DNA of 64,000 nucleotides, from the NCBI RefSeq assembly GCF_014190875.1, contig NZ_JACHVS010000001.1, forward strand, positions 2,728,001-2,792,000. Direction: 5' to 3'. This document shows, one piece after another, positions 1 through 10,551 of the stretch; position 1 is the first letter of the stretch, and each line of letters starts with the position of its first letter. Below the pieces are notes generated by a model, which saw only the letters and a list, made by a program, of their open reading frames with translations, was not told where the DNA came from and did not search any database. The position numbers were made by a program, and so were the translations under genes. Source of the stretch: Paeniglutamicibacter cryotolerans (GTDB taxonomy: Bacteria; Actinomycetota; Actinomycetes; Actinomycetales; Micrococcaceae).

Positions 1-343
1 CATCGGCAACCCTGCTTCCTGGACGCAGGCCGAGGAAGCCCGCGACGAGTCCGGCGGACTCATCGACTCGGTCACGGACGACGAAATCCTTGCCGCGCAC
101 CGCTGGCTCTCCTCCCGCGAGGGCGTCTTCGTGGAGCCCGGCTCCGCGGCTGGCGTTGCCGGGCTGATCAAGCACCACGGTGCGGGCCACGTCCCGGCGG
201 GCAAGACCATCGTGATCACGGTGACCGGTCACGGGCTCAAGGACCCGGACTGGGCGCTGAAGGGCGCCGACGGCACACCGGTTGAGCCGACGAAGGTCGC
301 CTTCGACGTGCTAGCCGTCGCGCAGTCCCTCGACCTGGCCTAG
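1..343 (+). CDS. thrC: Threonine synthase, C-terminal part (cut by window edge)
   Basis: This is the last 113 codons of threonine synthase, the PLP enzyme that converts O-phosphohomoserine to threonine. Reading starts at base 2 and ends at the TAG at 341-343. The visible part contains IGNPASW, the helix with FVEPGSAAG that closes the PLP pocket in this fold-type II family, and the terminal stretch VITVTGHGLKDPD typical of actinobacterial ThrC. Homoserine kinase follows 14 bases downstream, the standard thrC-thrB arrangement, so the two are probably cotranscribed. The N-terminal two thirds, including the PLP lysine, lie outside the window. Confidence 0.93.
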   Translation, partial: IGNPASWTQAEEARDESGGLIDSVTDDEILAAHRWLSSREGVFVEPGSAAGVAGLIKHHGAGHVPAGKTIVITVTGHGLKDPDWALKGADGTPVEPTKVAFDVLAVAQSLDLA

Positions 344-357
344 GGGAAACGCGCACC

Positions 358-1293
358 ATGAAGAAGATCGCGGCCGGACAGCGCATCAGCGTGAGGGTTC
401 CGGCAACCACGGCCAACCTGGGCCCGGGCTACGACTGCCTCGGGTTGGCCCTGGGCATTGCCGACACCCTCGAGGTCGAAACGACGGCCGATGCCGCGGT
501 CACGGTCCGGGTCACCGGTGAGGGAGCTGCAACGCTCCCCACCGATGCCTCGCACCTGATTGCCCGCACCATCCTGGAACGCTGGGCCGAACTCAGCCTG
601 GAGGCTTCGGGGCTGCTGATCCGGGCGACAAACCTCATCCCGCACGGACGCGGCATGGGCTCCTCCGCCGCCGCCATCGTCTCCGCGCTGATGGCGGCCG
701 ATGCCTTGGCTCCGGAGGAGCTGCGCTGCGGCACCGAGGGCATTTTCCAGGCCTCGGCGCGCTGGGAGGGACACCCGGACAACGTCGCCCCGGCCGTCTA
801 TGGAGGGCTGACCATTTCGTGGGAGGAACGCGGCGTCTTCCGCACGGCACCGGCCCCGATCCACGCCGACATCGTCCCGGTCATCGCCATCCCCGAAATT
901 GAACTCTCCACCCATGAGGCGCGCGGGCTGCTACCTAGCGCCGTGCCGCATGCCGTCGCCGCGGCAAACGGCGCCCGGGCCGCCTTGCTGATGCATGCGC
1001 TGGCCAACGATCCGGCGCTGCTGCTCGATGGTACCGTCGACTACCTGCACCAGGACTTCCGCGCCCCGGCGATGGCTCAAAGCGCGGCGCTCATCGCCGC
1101 TTTGCGCGCCGCTGGTTTCCCCGCTGTGGTCTCCGGTGCCGGTCCCACGGTTCTGGTGCTCGCCCCCGACGCCGCGGCGGCCGCCGCCGCCCAGGTGCTG
1201 ATCAGCGCGCATGTCGCCGCCGATCCGTCGGTTTCGTGGCGTGTCCTGATGCCCGGCGTTGACAATGCTGGTGTTAGAGTGGAAGTGCACTAG
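358..1293 (+). CDS. thrB: Homoserine kinase
   Basis: This 311-residue GHMP-family kinase phosphorylates homoserine with ATP to give the substrate of ThrC. It shows the family landmarks in order: the N-terminal PATTANLGPGYDCLG segment (residues 15-29), the glycine/serine-rich ATP loop PHGRGMGSSAAA (95-106), and the C-terminal GHMP motif VSGAGPTVLVLA near residue 260. Length is normal for ThrB. The ATG at 358 follows a GGGGAAA stretch that can serve as ribosome binding site and sits 14 bases after the thrC stop. The enzyme is cytoplasmic and usually threonine-inhibited; no separate promoter is obvious. Confidence 0.95.
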   Translation: MKKIAAGQRISVRVPATTANLGPGYDCLGLALGIADTLEVETTADAAVTVRVTGEGAATLPTDASHLIARTILERWAELSLEASGLLIRATNLIPHGRGMGSSAAAIVSALMAADALAPEELRCGTEGIFQASARWEGHPDNVAPAVYGGLTISWEERGVFRTAPAPIHADIVPVIAIPEIELSTHEARGLLPSAVPHAVAAANGARAALLMHALANDPALLLDGTVDYLHQDFRAPAMAQSAALIAALRAAGFPAVVSGAGPTVLVLAPDAAAAAAAQVLISAHVAADPSVSWRVLMPGVDNAGVRVEVH

Positions 1294-1623
1294 CGGCCAG
1301 AATGGTTCCTGCCCCCTTTAGTTAGGGCGGACGCCGCGGATCGTGCCCCTGGGGAAACCTCTTTTCTCGGTTTATCCCCAAGCAACGATTTCCGTTCCTA
1401 GTCGCAGGCATGTCTCCACGTTTCCTTGCGTTGCCCCAGTCTCCAAGCCTTGATCCGGACCTGTGGGATATTGCAAAGAAGGCAGTGGGGGGATTACTCC
1501 GAGAGCCCTTTCCAACACCATGGGAATCGCGATCGACCGGCACCGCATCTGACGCGGTGCCCGGAAAACCAATACCGTGGACCGTTCCGATACGGTTTGC
1601 CCGACGAGGGGGAAGGAACCTTC
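1294..1623 (+). promoter_or_regulatory. Structured untranslated leader in front of rho
   Basis: These 330 bases between thrB and rho hold no credible gene. They contain several possible RNA hairpins: GGGGAAACC (1351-1359) against GGTTTATCCCC (1369-1379), a perfect GGCACCGC (1539-1546) / GCGGTGCC (1554-1561) stem with a 7-base loop, and ACCGT (1581-1585) / ACGGT (1592-1596) just before the GGGGGAAGGAA ribosome site at about 1609-1618. Rho is autoregulated through its leader in several bacteria, so a role in attenuation is a reasonable inference; no promoter could be placed with confidence. Confidence 0.5.
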
Positions 1624-3750
<2,127 letters not shown>

Positions 3751-3758
3751 CTGCCCCG

Positions 3759-3798
3759 ACGCCCGGTTCCCTCCTGCTGACAGGAGGGAACCGGGCGT
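3759..3798 (+). terminator. Rho-independent-type hairpin after rho
   Basis: A perfect 18-bp stem runs from ACGCCCGGTTCCCTCCTG (3759-3776) to its exact complement (3781-3798), with the 4-base loop CTGA. It starts 9 bases after the rho stop codon. There is no long T run (TTGCCCG follows), which is common for actinobacterial terminators. It separates rho from prfA. Confidence 0.85.
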
Positions 3799-3871
3799 TG
3801 CCCGTTAAGCACGAACCGAGCATCATTCCCTACACTGGGAACCTAGCCGCAGCGAAAGAAGTGGGAAAAAC

Positions 3872-4954
3872 ATGTTTGAATCCGTCAAGGGCCTGCTCGA
3901 GGAGCATGCCGCCCTCCAGGCCCAGCTCTCGGACCCCGCCGTCTACCAGGACCAGGCCCTTGCCCGGAAACTGGGACGCCGAAGCGCCCAGCTCAACGGC
4001 ATCGTCGAGGCGCACAAGCGCTGGAAGCAGATGGACGAAGACCTTGAGGCCGCCCGCGAAATGGCGGCCGAGGACCCGGACTTCGCCGAGGAGGTCGTCG
4101 AACTCGAAGAGCAGCTGCCCGTGCTGGAGGAAAAGCTGCGTCGCCTGCTGATCCCGCGCGACCCCAACGACGCACGCGATGTCATCCTCGAGGTCAAGGG
4201 CGGTGAGGGCGGCGACGAGGCCGCCTTGTTTGCCGCGGACCTGCTGCGCATGTACACCCGCTACGCGGAGAGCAAGGGCTGGAAAACGGAGCTGATCTCC
4301 TTCAACGAGTCGGATCTGGGCGGCTACAAGGATGCCCAGATGGCCATCAAGGGCAAGTCGAACGACCCGGCCCAGGGCGTCTACGCACACCTGAAGTTCG
4401 AGGGTGGGGTGCATCGTGTCCAGCGCGTGCCGATGACCGAATCCCAGGGCCGCATCCACACCTCGGCCGCCGGCGTGCTGGTACTGCCCGAGGTCGACGA
4501 ACCAGAAGAGGTCGACATCCACCAGAACGACCTGAAGATCGACGTCTACCGTTCCTCGGGCCCCGGTGGCCAGTCAGTGAACACCACCGACTCCGCCGTG
4601 CGCATCACCCACATCCCCACGGGCATCGTGGTGGCCATGCAGAACGAAAAGTCGCAGCTGCAGAACCGCGAGGCCGGCATGCGCGTGCTGCGTTCGCGGC
4701 TGCTGGCTCACCAGCAGGCGATCATCGATGCGGAGAACTCCGACATTCGCAAGTCGCAGGTGCGCACGATGGACCGCTCCGAGCGGATCCGCACCTACAA
4801 CTACCCGGAAAACCGCATTGCGGATCACCGCACCGGCTACAAGGCCTACAACCTTGACCACGTGATGAACGGCGAACTGGAACCGCTGATCCAGTCGTGC
4901 ATCGAGATGGACGAACAGTCCCGCCTCGATGCACTGGCCGACAACCAGAAGTAG
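3872..4954 (+). CDS. prfA: Peptide chain release factor 1
   Basis: RF1 (360 residues, normal length) recognises UAA and UAG stop codons and triggers peptide release on the ribosome. The catalytic loop [13 protein letters not shown] carries the GGQ at residues 232-234, whose glutamine is methylated by PrmC, encoded immediately downstream. The codon-recognition region reads [10 protein letters not shown], with the tripeptide P-M-T at 187-189 in place of the more usual P-A/V-T of RF1. The N-terminal domain is a charged coiled coil. The ATG at 3872 is preceded by a GAAAGAAGTGGG purine stretch. prmC begins 15 bases after the stop, so the two form one unit. Confidence 0.96.
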   Translation: MFESVKGLLEEHAALQAQLSDPAVYQDQALARKLGRRSAQLNGIVEAHKRWKQMDEDLEAAREMAAEDPDFAEEVVELEEQLPVLEEKLRRLLIPRDPNDARDVILEVKGGEGGDEAALFAADLLRMYTRYAESKGWKTELISFNESDLGGYKDAQMAIKGKSNDPAQGVYAHLKFEGGVHRVQRVPMTESQGRIHTSAAGVLVLPEVDEPEEVDIHQNDLKIDVYRSSGPGGQSVNTTDSAVRITHIPTGIVVAMQNEKSQLQNREAGMRVLRSRLLAHQQAIIDAENSDIRKSQVRTMDRSERIRTYNYPENRIADHRTGYKAYNLDHVMNGELEPLIQSCIEMDEQSRLDALADNQK

Positions 4955-4969
4955 GGGACACCGGCACCG

Positions 4970-5821
4970 ATGCAGCTTGAGCAGCAGGAACTGGGCGATG
5001 CGTTGCGCGCCGCCACGGCGCAACTGGCCGCCGCCGGCGTGCCCACCCCGCGGGTGGACGCCGAGCTTCTGGCCGCCCATCTGCTGGGGGCCTCCCGCGG
5101 CGAGGTGGCGGCAATGGCCCTCGGCGGGGCCCCGGCCCCGGAGGGCTTGGCTGGTCTGGTCGAGCGGCGGGCGCAACGCGTCCCGCTACAGCACCTGACC
5201 GGCGTGGCCTACTTCCGGTATATCGAACTGGCGGTGGGCCCCGGCGTTTTCATTCCACGCCCGGAGACCGAATCGGTGGCCCAATGGGCGATCGACCAGG
5301 CGAAGCTGCTCGAACACGCCCGCGTCGCGGACCTGGGTACCGGTTCCGGTGCCATCGCCGGCTCGATCGCCTTCGAGGTGCCCGGGGCAGAGGTCTTCGC
5401 GGTCGAACTCTCCGACGAGGCGCTTCCCTATGCTCGGGCAAACCTCGAACCGCTGGGCGTCAAGCTCATCCAGGGCGACCTGGCCACGGCGCTGGGGGAG
5501 TACGACGGGAGATTCGACGTCATCGCCTCGAACCCTCCGTACATTCCGGCCAATGCCGTACCGCGTGAACCCGAGGTCCGCGACCACGATCCGCAGATGG
5601 CCCTGTACGGGGGAGGCGAGGACGGGATGGTGCTGCCCAGGGCCGCCGAACGCAGCGCGGCCCGGCTGCTGAAGCCCGGGGGGTTCTTCATCATGGAGCA
5701 CGCCGAGGTCCAGGCCCCGGCGATGGCCGCCCTGCTGGCGGGCACCGGCGACTGGGATTCGGTCACCACCCACATCGACCTGAACGGGTCGGACCGCGCA
5801 ACCTCCGGCATCCGCCGGTAA
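4970..5821 (+). CDS. prmC: Release factor glutamine methyltransferase PrmC
   Basis: This 283-residue SAM-dependent enzyme methylates the GGQ glutamine of RF1 and RF2. The helical N-terminal substrate domain (to about residue 85) is followed by a Rossmann methyltransferase domain with VADLGTGSGAIAGSIA at about 119-134, the acidic SAM-ribose site VFAVELSD, and the signature SNPPYIP with NPPY at 188-191. It lies directly behind its substrate gene prfA, the classic arrangement. The next gene, sua5, begins 21 bases later, suggesting a prfA-prmC-sua5 operon. Confidence 0.95.
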   Translation: MQLEQQELGDALRAATAQLAAAGVPTPRVDAELLAAHLLGASRGEVAAMALGGAPAPEGLAGLVERRAQRVPLQHLTGVAYFRYIELAVGPGVFIPRPETESVAQWAIDQAKLLEHARVADLGTGSGAIAGSIAFEVPGAEVFAVELSDEALPYARANLEPLGVKLIQGDLATALGEYDGRFDVIASNPPYIPANAVPREPEVRDHDPQMALYGGGEDGMVLPRAAERSAARLLKPGGFFIMEHAEVQAPAMAALLAGTGDWDSVTTHIDLNGSDRATSGIRR

Positions 5822-5842
5822 CGGCGTCCGGTCCATGGAAGA

Positions 5843-6535
5843 ATGGAAATCGTGACTTCACGCATTAATACCCAAGACCCGGACGGCCGCGAAGCGGGGC
5901 TGGCGGCCGCCGCCGCGGCCATCATCGCGCAGCACTGCATCGTCCTTCCCACGGACACCGTGTACGGAATCGGCGCCGACGCCTTCTCGCCGCAGGCAGT
6001 GGCAACGCTGCTGGCCGCCAAGGGGCGCGGCCGCACCATGCCACCGCCGGTGCTGATCGGCTCGGCCGCCACCATGGCGGGGCTGGCGCTCGACGTTCCC
6101 GCCGGCGCGCAGGACCTGGCCGATGCCTTTTGGCCCGGCGCGCTGACCCTGATCGTCCATTCGCAGCCGTCGCTGACCTGGGACCTGGGCGAAACGATGG
6201 GCACCGTAGCGCTGCGCGTGCCGGACGACGAGCTGGCCCTTGAACTGTTGGACAAGACCGGTCCGCTAGCTGTCTCCTCGGCCAACCGCACCGGACACCC
6301 GGCGGCCACTACCGCGCAAGAGGCCTTCGAGCAGCTCGCCGAATCGGTCGAGGTGTATCTGGAGGACGGGGTGCGCCCGGTCACGGGCGAGCCGTTGTCC
6401 TCGACCATCGTCGACTACACCAGTGAACCCCCGCGCGTGGTCCGGGCCGGTGGCATCGGCATCGACGCGCTGCGCTCGATCGTCCCCGGCATGCTCGATG
6501 CCGACGGATCGGCTGCCGGCGAAGCCGCCTCCTAG
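5843..6535 (+). CDS. sua5: L-threonylcarbamoyladenylate synthase (Sua5/TsaC/YrdC family)
   Basis: This YrdC-domain protein makes threonylcarbamoyl-AMP from threonine, bicarbonate and ATP for the t6A37 modification of ANN-decoding tRNAs. Visible hallmarks are the N-terminal LPTDTVYGIGADAF (about residues 33-46), the KGRGRTMPPPVLI segment corresponding to the KxR...P motif (about 55-75), and SSANRTGHPA (about 144-153). At 230 residues it has the YrdC domain plus a short tail but lacks the long Sua5 C-terminal domain. Start is uncertain between ATG 5843 and GTG 5852, both in frame. It probably shares a transcript with prfA-prmC. Confidence 0.93.
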   Translation: MEIVTSRINTQDPDGREAGLAAAAAAIIAQHCIVLPTDTVYGIGADAFSPQAVATLLAAKGRGRTMPPPVLIGSAATMAGLALDVPAGAQDLADAFWPGALTLIVHSQPSLTWDLGETMGTVALRVPDDELALELLDKTGPLAVSSANRTGHPAATTAQEAFEQLAESVEVYLEDGVRPVTGEPLSSTIVDYTSEPPRVVRAGGIGIDALRSIVPGMLDADGSAAGEAAS

Positions 6536-6692
6536 CCCGGGGTGCGGCCGATCCGGATCGGTCCCCCGCGCCACTACTATCGTAAATAGCTTCCGCCCTA
6601 CTAACAGCCCCAAACCAACAGACTGTTGACTTGATGTGCCGCAGATGGCGGCCCACAGGGTGGACCGGGCAGAAAATGGATTTAACGACACG

Positions 6693-8579
6693 GTGAATAA
6701 CTCAACACGTTCCACTGAATCAGGGGCCAAGGCCCCTGCCCAGACGTCGGAGAAGAAGCCCGCCATCTGGCTCTGGTCGCAGGCGATCCTCGATTCCTTC
6801 GCATGGGCCGTGGCGCTGCTTCTCGCCGTCCTGCTTCGCTATGAACTCGATGTGCGGCTGATCAACGCCCCCGGCCTGACGGTGCTGATCCTCGTGGCCA
6901 TAGCGACCCAGCTGATCGCCGGATGGATGCTCTCGCTCTACCGGGGGGCCTACTCCTTCGGCAGCATCCAGGAGGCCCGGGTACTGATAGTGGCCACCGT
7001 CATCGTTTCGGCAGTGGTTTTCTGCGTCTCCTTCATCTTCATCAACGAGCTGCACGTGGCGCGCTCGATCAGCGCCATCGCCTTCCCGTTCGCCGCGCTG
7101 TTCATGGCAGCCGTGCGCTATGCCAAGCGGCTGTATGTCGAGGGAAAGCCGGTCTTCGGCGACGAGGCCCAGAAGACGCTGATCTACGGCGCCGGTTTCC
7201 TGGGCAACTCGCTGGTCACCCGCATGGTGCAGGATCCGGTGTCCCCGTACGTGCCCGTCGGGCTCGTCGATGACGACCAGTCCAAGAAGCACTTGCGGCT
7301 GAGTTCGGTCCCGGTCATCGGCCGCGGCGACGAGCTGCCTGAACTGATCAAGCGCACCAAGGCCACCGTGATCGTGCTGGCCATGGCCGATGTCGATGCC
7401 GAGCAGGTCCGCCGGATCTCCGACTCGGTCTCCGGGCTCGGGGTCAAGGTGCTGATCCTGCCGCCGCTGCAGGAAATGCTGACGGTGAACTCGGAAAACG
7501 ACAACCATCGCGGCGGGCTCACCGATTTCCGCGAGATCGACGTCGAGGACCTGATCGGGCGCCGCCCGGTGGACATCCACGTCGAACAGATCGCCGGCTA
7601 CATCACCGGCAAGCGCGTGCTGGTCACGGGTGCCGGCGGATCCATCGGCTCCGAGCTCTGCCGCCAGCTGCATGGGTTCGACCCGGCCGAGCTGATCATG
7701 CTCGACCGCGATGAATCGGGCCTGCAGCACACCCAGTTCTCCATCTTCGGACACGGCCTGCTCAACGACGAGACCACAGTCCTGGCCGACATCCGCGACA
7801 GCGAATCACTGCTGCGCATCTTCGAACAGCGCCGCCCCGAGGTCGTCTTCCACGCCGCGGCGCTGAAGCACGCCCCGCTGCTGCAGCAGTACCCCTCCGA
7901 GGCCTGGCAGACCAACGTGCTCGGATCGTTGAATGTGCTCAATGCGGCCCGCTCGGTCGACGTCGAAACGTTCGTGAACGTGTCCACGGACAAGGCAGCC
8001 AGCCCCACCACGGCGCTGGGCCACTCCAAGCGCGCCGCGGAAAAGCTGACCGCCTGGATGGCCGAGGCCACCGCTCGGGCCTATGTATCGGTGCGGTTCG
8101 GAAACGTGATCGGCTCCCGCGGCTCGATGCTGCCGCTGTTCACCGACCAGATCAACAAGGGCGGGCCCGTGACTGTCACGCACCCCGATGTCACCCGCTT
8201 CTTCATGACCATTCCCGAGGCCTGCCAGCTGGTGATCCAGGCGGGCGCCATCGGCGACGGGGGAGACGTGTTGATCCTGGACATGGGCGAACCGGTGCGC
8301 ATCCTTGATGTGGCGAAGCGGATGATCCAGATGTCCGGCCGCAAGATCGAGATCACGTTCACCGGACTGCGTCCCTCGGAGAAGCTGCACGAGCAGCTGG
8401 TCGGCGACGATGAGAAGAAGGATATCGACCTCCACCCGAAGATCTCCCACACCCGCGCCCGCTCGTTGAGCCCGGAGGCCCTGGACTTCGAACTGTGGCT
8501 GCGGCGCTGCAGGGAGGAAGCTGGGGAATCGAACCCGAGCATCGACGATTCCGACGGCGACGTGGCGGCCGGGGCATGA
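6693..8579 (+). CDS. Membrane-anchored nucleotide-sugar epimerase/dehydratase (CapD/WbpM-like)
   Basis: This large protein (628 residues from the chosen start) belongs to the UDP-N-acetylglucosamine 4,6-dehydratase/epimerase family used in capsule, O-antigen or glycan synthesis. Four hydrophobic helices occupy about residues 25-150. A first Rossmann domain follows (IYGAGFLGNSL near 165), then the catalytic SDR domain with VTGAGGSIGSELC (about 311) and STDKAASP...LGHSKR (about 431), where the Tyr of ordinary SDRs is replaced as in other CapD proteins. I chose GTG 6693; an in-frame ATG at 6636 would add 19 residues. Its stop overlaps the start of the WecA-like gene, so the pair is translationally coupled. 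Confidence 0.88.
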   Translation: MNNSTRSTESGAKAPAQTSEKKPAIWLWSQAILDSFAWAVALLLAVLLRYELDVRLINAPGLTVLILVAIATQLIAGWMLSLYRGAYSFGSIQEARVLIVATVIVSAVVFCVSFIFINELHVARSISAIAFPFAALFMAAVRYAKRLYVEGKPVFGDEAQKTLIYGAGFLGNSLVTRMVQDPVSPYVPVGLVDDDQSKKHLRLSSVPVIGRGDELPELIKRTKATVIVLAMADVDAEQVRRISDSVSGLGVKVLILPPLQEMLTVNSENDNHRGGLTDFREIDVEDLIGRRPVDIHVEQIAGYITGKRVLVTGAGGSIGSELCRQLHGFDPAELIMLDRDESGLQHTQFSIFGHGLLNDETTVLADIRDSESLLRIFEQRRPEVVFHAAALKHAPLLQQYPSEAWQTNVLGSLNVLNAARSVDVETFVNVSTDKAASPTTALGHSKRAAEKLTAWMAEATARAYVSVRFGNVIGSRGSMLPLFTDQINKGGPVTVTHPDVTRFFMTIPEACQLVIQAGAIGDGGDVLILDMGEPVRILDVAKRMIQMSGRKIEITFTGLRPSEKLHEQLVGDDEKKDIDLHPKISHTRARSLSPEALDFELWLRRCREEAGESNPSIDDSDGDVAAGA

Positions 8580-9607
8580 TCGGCCCCTCGCCGGCCGTTG
8601 CCGTCGGGGCAGTGGCCCTGGCCCTGGCCCTGGCCCTGCCGCTCGCTGCGCGTCCGCTGCTCCTGCGCGCCGGCGTGATCGACGTGCCCAACGCCCGCTC
8701 ATCGCACCAGCGTCCGACGATTCGCGGAATGGGCATCACCACCGCGGTGGCCCTCATCGGCGCCCTGGTAGTTGCGCTGTTCATGCCCCAGGGCAGCGGT
8801 CAGGGAGCTCCTGGGGCCACCCTGCTGATGGTCATCCTGCTCTCCTGCGCAGCGGCTGCCGCCGTAGGCTGGGTCGAGGACATCCGTGGCCTGGGCATCA
8901 AGGTCCGCGCGGGTCTGCAGCTGGGCATCGGTGCCATCGCCACGGGGGCCGTCGCCTTGGCTGACACTGCAGGAAACCAGCTCTGGTGGATCCCCGCTGG
9001 CGCCGTGGCGGTAGCAGCCTTCGTCAACGTAGCCAACTTCATGGACGGGCTAAACGGAATCTCCGGGTTCCAGGGCCTGATCATCGGGGGATTCTATGCC
9101 TATGCCGGTTACCTGACCGGCCACAACTGGCTGATCTATGCCGGTGTTGCCATCGGGCTCGCTTTCGCCGGTTTCCTTCCCTGGAACCTGGGGCCGGACA
9201 ACGTTTTCCTCGGTGACGTGGGAAGTTACCTGTTGGGTGCCTCGATTTCGGTGACTGCCATGACTGCTTTCCTCTCGGGAGTGCCGGCAGAATACGTCTT
9301 TTCGCCAGTGTTAATTTACCTGGCTGATACCTTCGTCACATTCCTGCGCCGGCTGAAGTCGGGGGAGCCGGTCTACCTGGCTCACCGCCAACACGCATAC
9401 CAGAGGCTGACCGATGCTCCCATGAGCCACCTGCGGGCTACGGCGGTGGTATCGACCGCTACGGTGCTCGTCAGTGCGCTGGGCGTGATTGCCGCTAGCG
9501 AAGGCGGTCTGATTCAGGTGGTCGCCAGCAGCCTGTGCCTCGTTGTGGTGTACGCCTACCTGCGCTCTCCGGAGTTCTTTGCACGTCTGGCGCCGTCTCG
9601 CAAATAG
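8576..9607 (+). CDS. wecA: Undecaprenyl-phosphate glycosyl-1-phosphate transferase (WecA/MraY family)
   Basis: This 343-residue polytopic membrane enzyme transfers a sugar-1-phosphate, usually GlcNAc-1-P, from a UDP-sugar to undecaprenyl phosphate, the first step of a lipid-linked glycan. Family motifs are present in order: ARSSHQRPTIRGMGI near residue 45, the acidic VEDIRGLG near 100, NFMDGLNGISG near 156, and FLGDVGSYLLG near 210. About ten hydrophobic segments are seen. The ATG at 8576 overlaps the upstream stop (ATGA). In actinobacteria this gene commonly precedes the atp operon and supplies arabinogalactan or teichoic-type linkers; the acceptor glycan here is not determinable. Confidence 0.9.
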   Translation: MIGPSPAVAVGAVALALALALPLAARPLLLRAGVIDVPNARSSHQRPTIRGMGITTAVALIGALVVALFMPQGSGQGAPGATLLMVILLSCAAAAAVGWVEDIRGLGIKVRAGLQLGIGAIATGAVALADTAGNQLWWIPAGAVAVAAFVNVANFMDGLNGISGFQGLIIGGFYAYAGYLTGHNWLIYAGVAIGLAFAGFLPWNLGPDNVFLGDVGSYLLGASISVTAMTAFLSGVPAEYVFSPVLIYLADTFVTFLRRLKSGEPVYLAHRQHAYQRLTDAPMSHLRATAVVSTATVLVSALGVIAASEGGLIQVVASSLCLVVVYAYLRSPEFFARLAPSRK

Positions 9608-9742
9608 GTACCCCGGGTCCACGTCACAGTTCTATCTCGTGTAGAATCCAAGGGTGCTCCTTACGAGGTGTGCCACCACCCCAAACACCACATCAGGGCC
9701 ATCCGCGGCGTTGCCGCAGATGATCCATTAGACGGGATTCCC

Positions 9743-10240
9743 ATGAATATGAGCCGCAGACGTGCGGAGGCCTCCGGCGCAATTGCCGCCTCCGACGCCC
9801 CTGCTGGACCGTGGCTCGGGATCCTTAAAACCTGTCTATCCTGGACCGTTGCCGCTTGCGCGGCGGCTGCACTGGCGGCCTTGTTTGTCGCCGGCCCGTT
9901 CGCGGCAGCCAGCGTCGGCCTCGCGGCCCTGCTGGTCATCGTCTTCTTCGGGATCAGCCTGCTGATAGCCGAGGTGGTTGGCCGGATCAGTCCCGGTGCG
10001 GCACTGGGTGCCTTCATAATCACCTACATGGTGAAGGTCTTTGCCGTGGGGTTCACCCTGCTGGCCATTGGCCTGCCCGGATGGGTCGACCAGCCATGGT
10101 TCCTCTGGAGTGCACTGGGTGCTGTGGTGCTGTGGCAGGCCGGTGAAATCCGAGCCTTCTCCAAGGCCCGGATGCCGGTCTTCGACTCCGAGGCCGCGTC
10201 GGCGACCACGCTGAAAGCGGGGGAGCCAGACCATGGATAA
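9743..10240 (+). CDS. Putative ATP synthase-associated membrane protein (AtpI-like)
   Basis: This 165-residue protein has four hydrophobic segments (roughly residues 28-50, 50-72, 88-108 and 110-130) and a short polar tail. It sits first in the atp gene cluster, where many actinobacteria carry an AtpI-type assembly factor of low sequence conservation; that position and topology are the basis for the name. The ATG at 9743 was chosen over an upstream in-frame ATG at 9668 because the extension looks non-coding; a second ATG lies at 9749. A possible -10 element TAGAAT at 9642-9647 lies upstream without a clear -35. Its end overlaps the next gene by 8 bases. Confidence 0.7.
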   Translation: MNMSRRRAEASGAIAASDAPAGPWLGILKTCLSWTVAACAAAALAALFVAGPFAAASVGLAALLVIVFFGISLLIAEVVGRISPGAALGAFIITYMVKVFAVGFTLLAIGLPGWVDQPWFLWSALGAVVLWQAGEIRAFSKARMPVFDSEAASATTLKAGEPDHG

Positions 10241-10463
10241 ACCACAGGACTCCCCGGAGCCGGTAAAGCGTCGTGGACATGACTTCCTGACCTACATTAT
10301 TGGCGGAATCATCGCGTGGGGTTTGATAGGGTTGGCTCTGGATCATTTGTTGCATACCCGTGGGATTGTGATTGCTGGCGCCCTTCTGGGTGTGGTCGGC
10401 GGATATTACCTCGCACGGTTTCACCAGAGGCACCGCCGCCCGGATGAAGCCCCGCATCAATGA
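10233..10463 (+). CDS. AtpZ/AtpI family small membrane protein
   Basis: This 76-residue protein carries two predicted transmembrane helices (about residues 18-37 and 43-62) separated by a short loop with HTRG, ending in a His/Arg-rich tail. Size, topology and its place directly upstream of atpB match the AtpZ/AtpI family, thought to assist c-ring assembly or ion supply to the ATP synthase. The start overlaps the preceding gene by 8 bases, indicating translational coupling. The exact biochemical role in actinobacteria is unknown. Confidence 0.8.
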   Translation: MDKPQDSPEPVKRRGHDFLTYIIGGIIAWGLIGLALDHLLHTRGIVIAGALLGVVGGYYLARFHQRHRRPDEAPHQ

Positions 10464-10551
10464 ATAAAACCACGAGAACTTCACCTGGTGGACGTCTAGC
10501 GACGAGCCGCCATAACTGCCCCATGACCGAACCTGCAGAGAGGACAGCGCG

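Noticed and set aside
1426..1623. In-frame upstream extension of rho
   Set aside because: The added residues have no Rho-like character and pass through hairpins; GTG 1624 has a good ribosome site and typical start.
3759..3798. Possible regulatory RNA or CRISPR repeat
   Set aside because: It is a single perfect hairpin at a gene end, so it is a terminator; no repeated array exists in the window.
9642..9647. TAGAAT as promoter of the atp operon
   Set aside because: No acceptable -35 at 16-18 bases; kept only as a remark in the gene entry.
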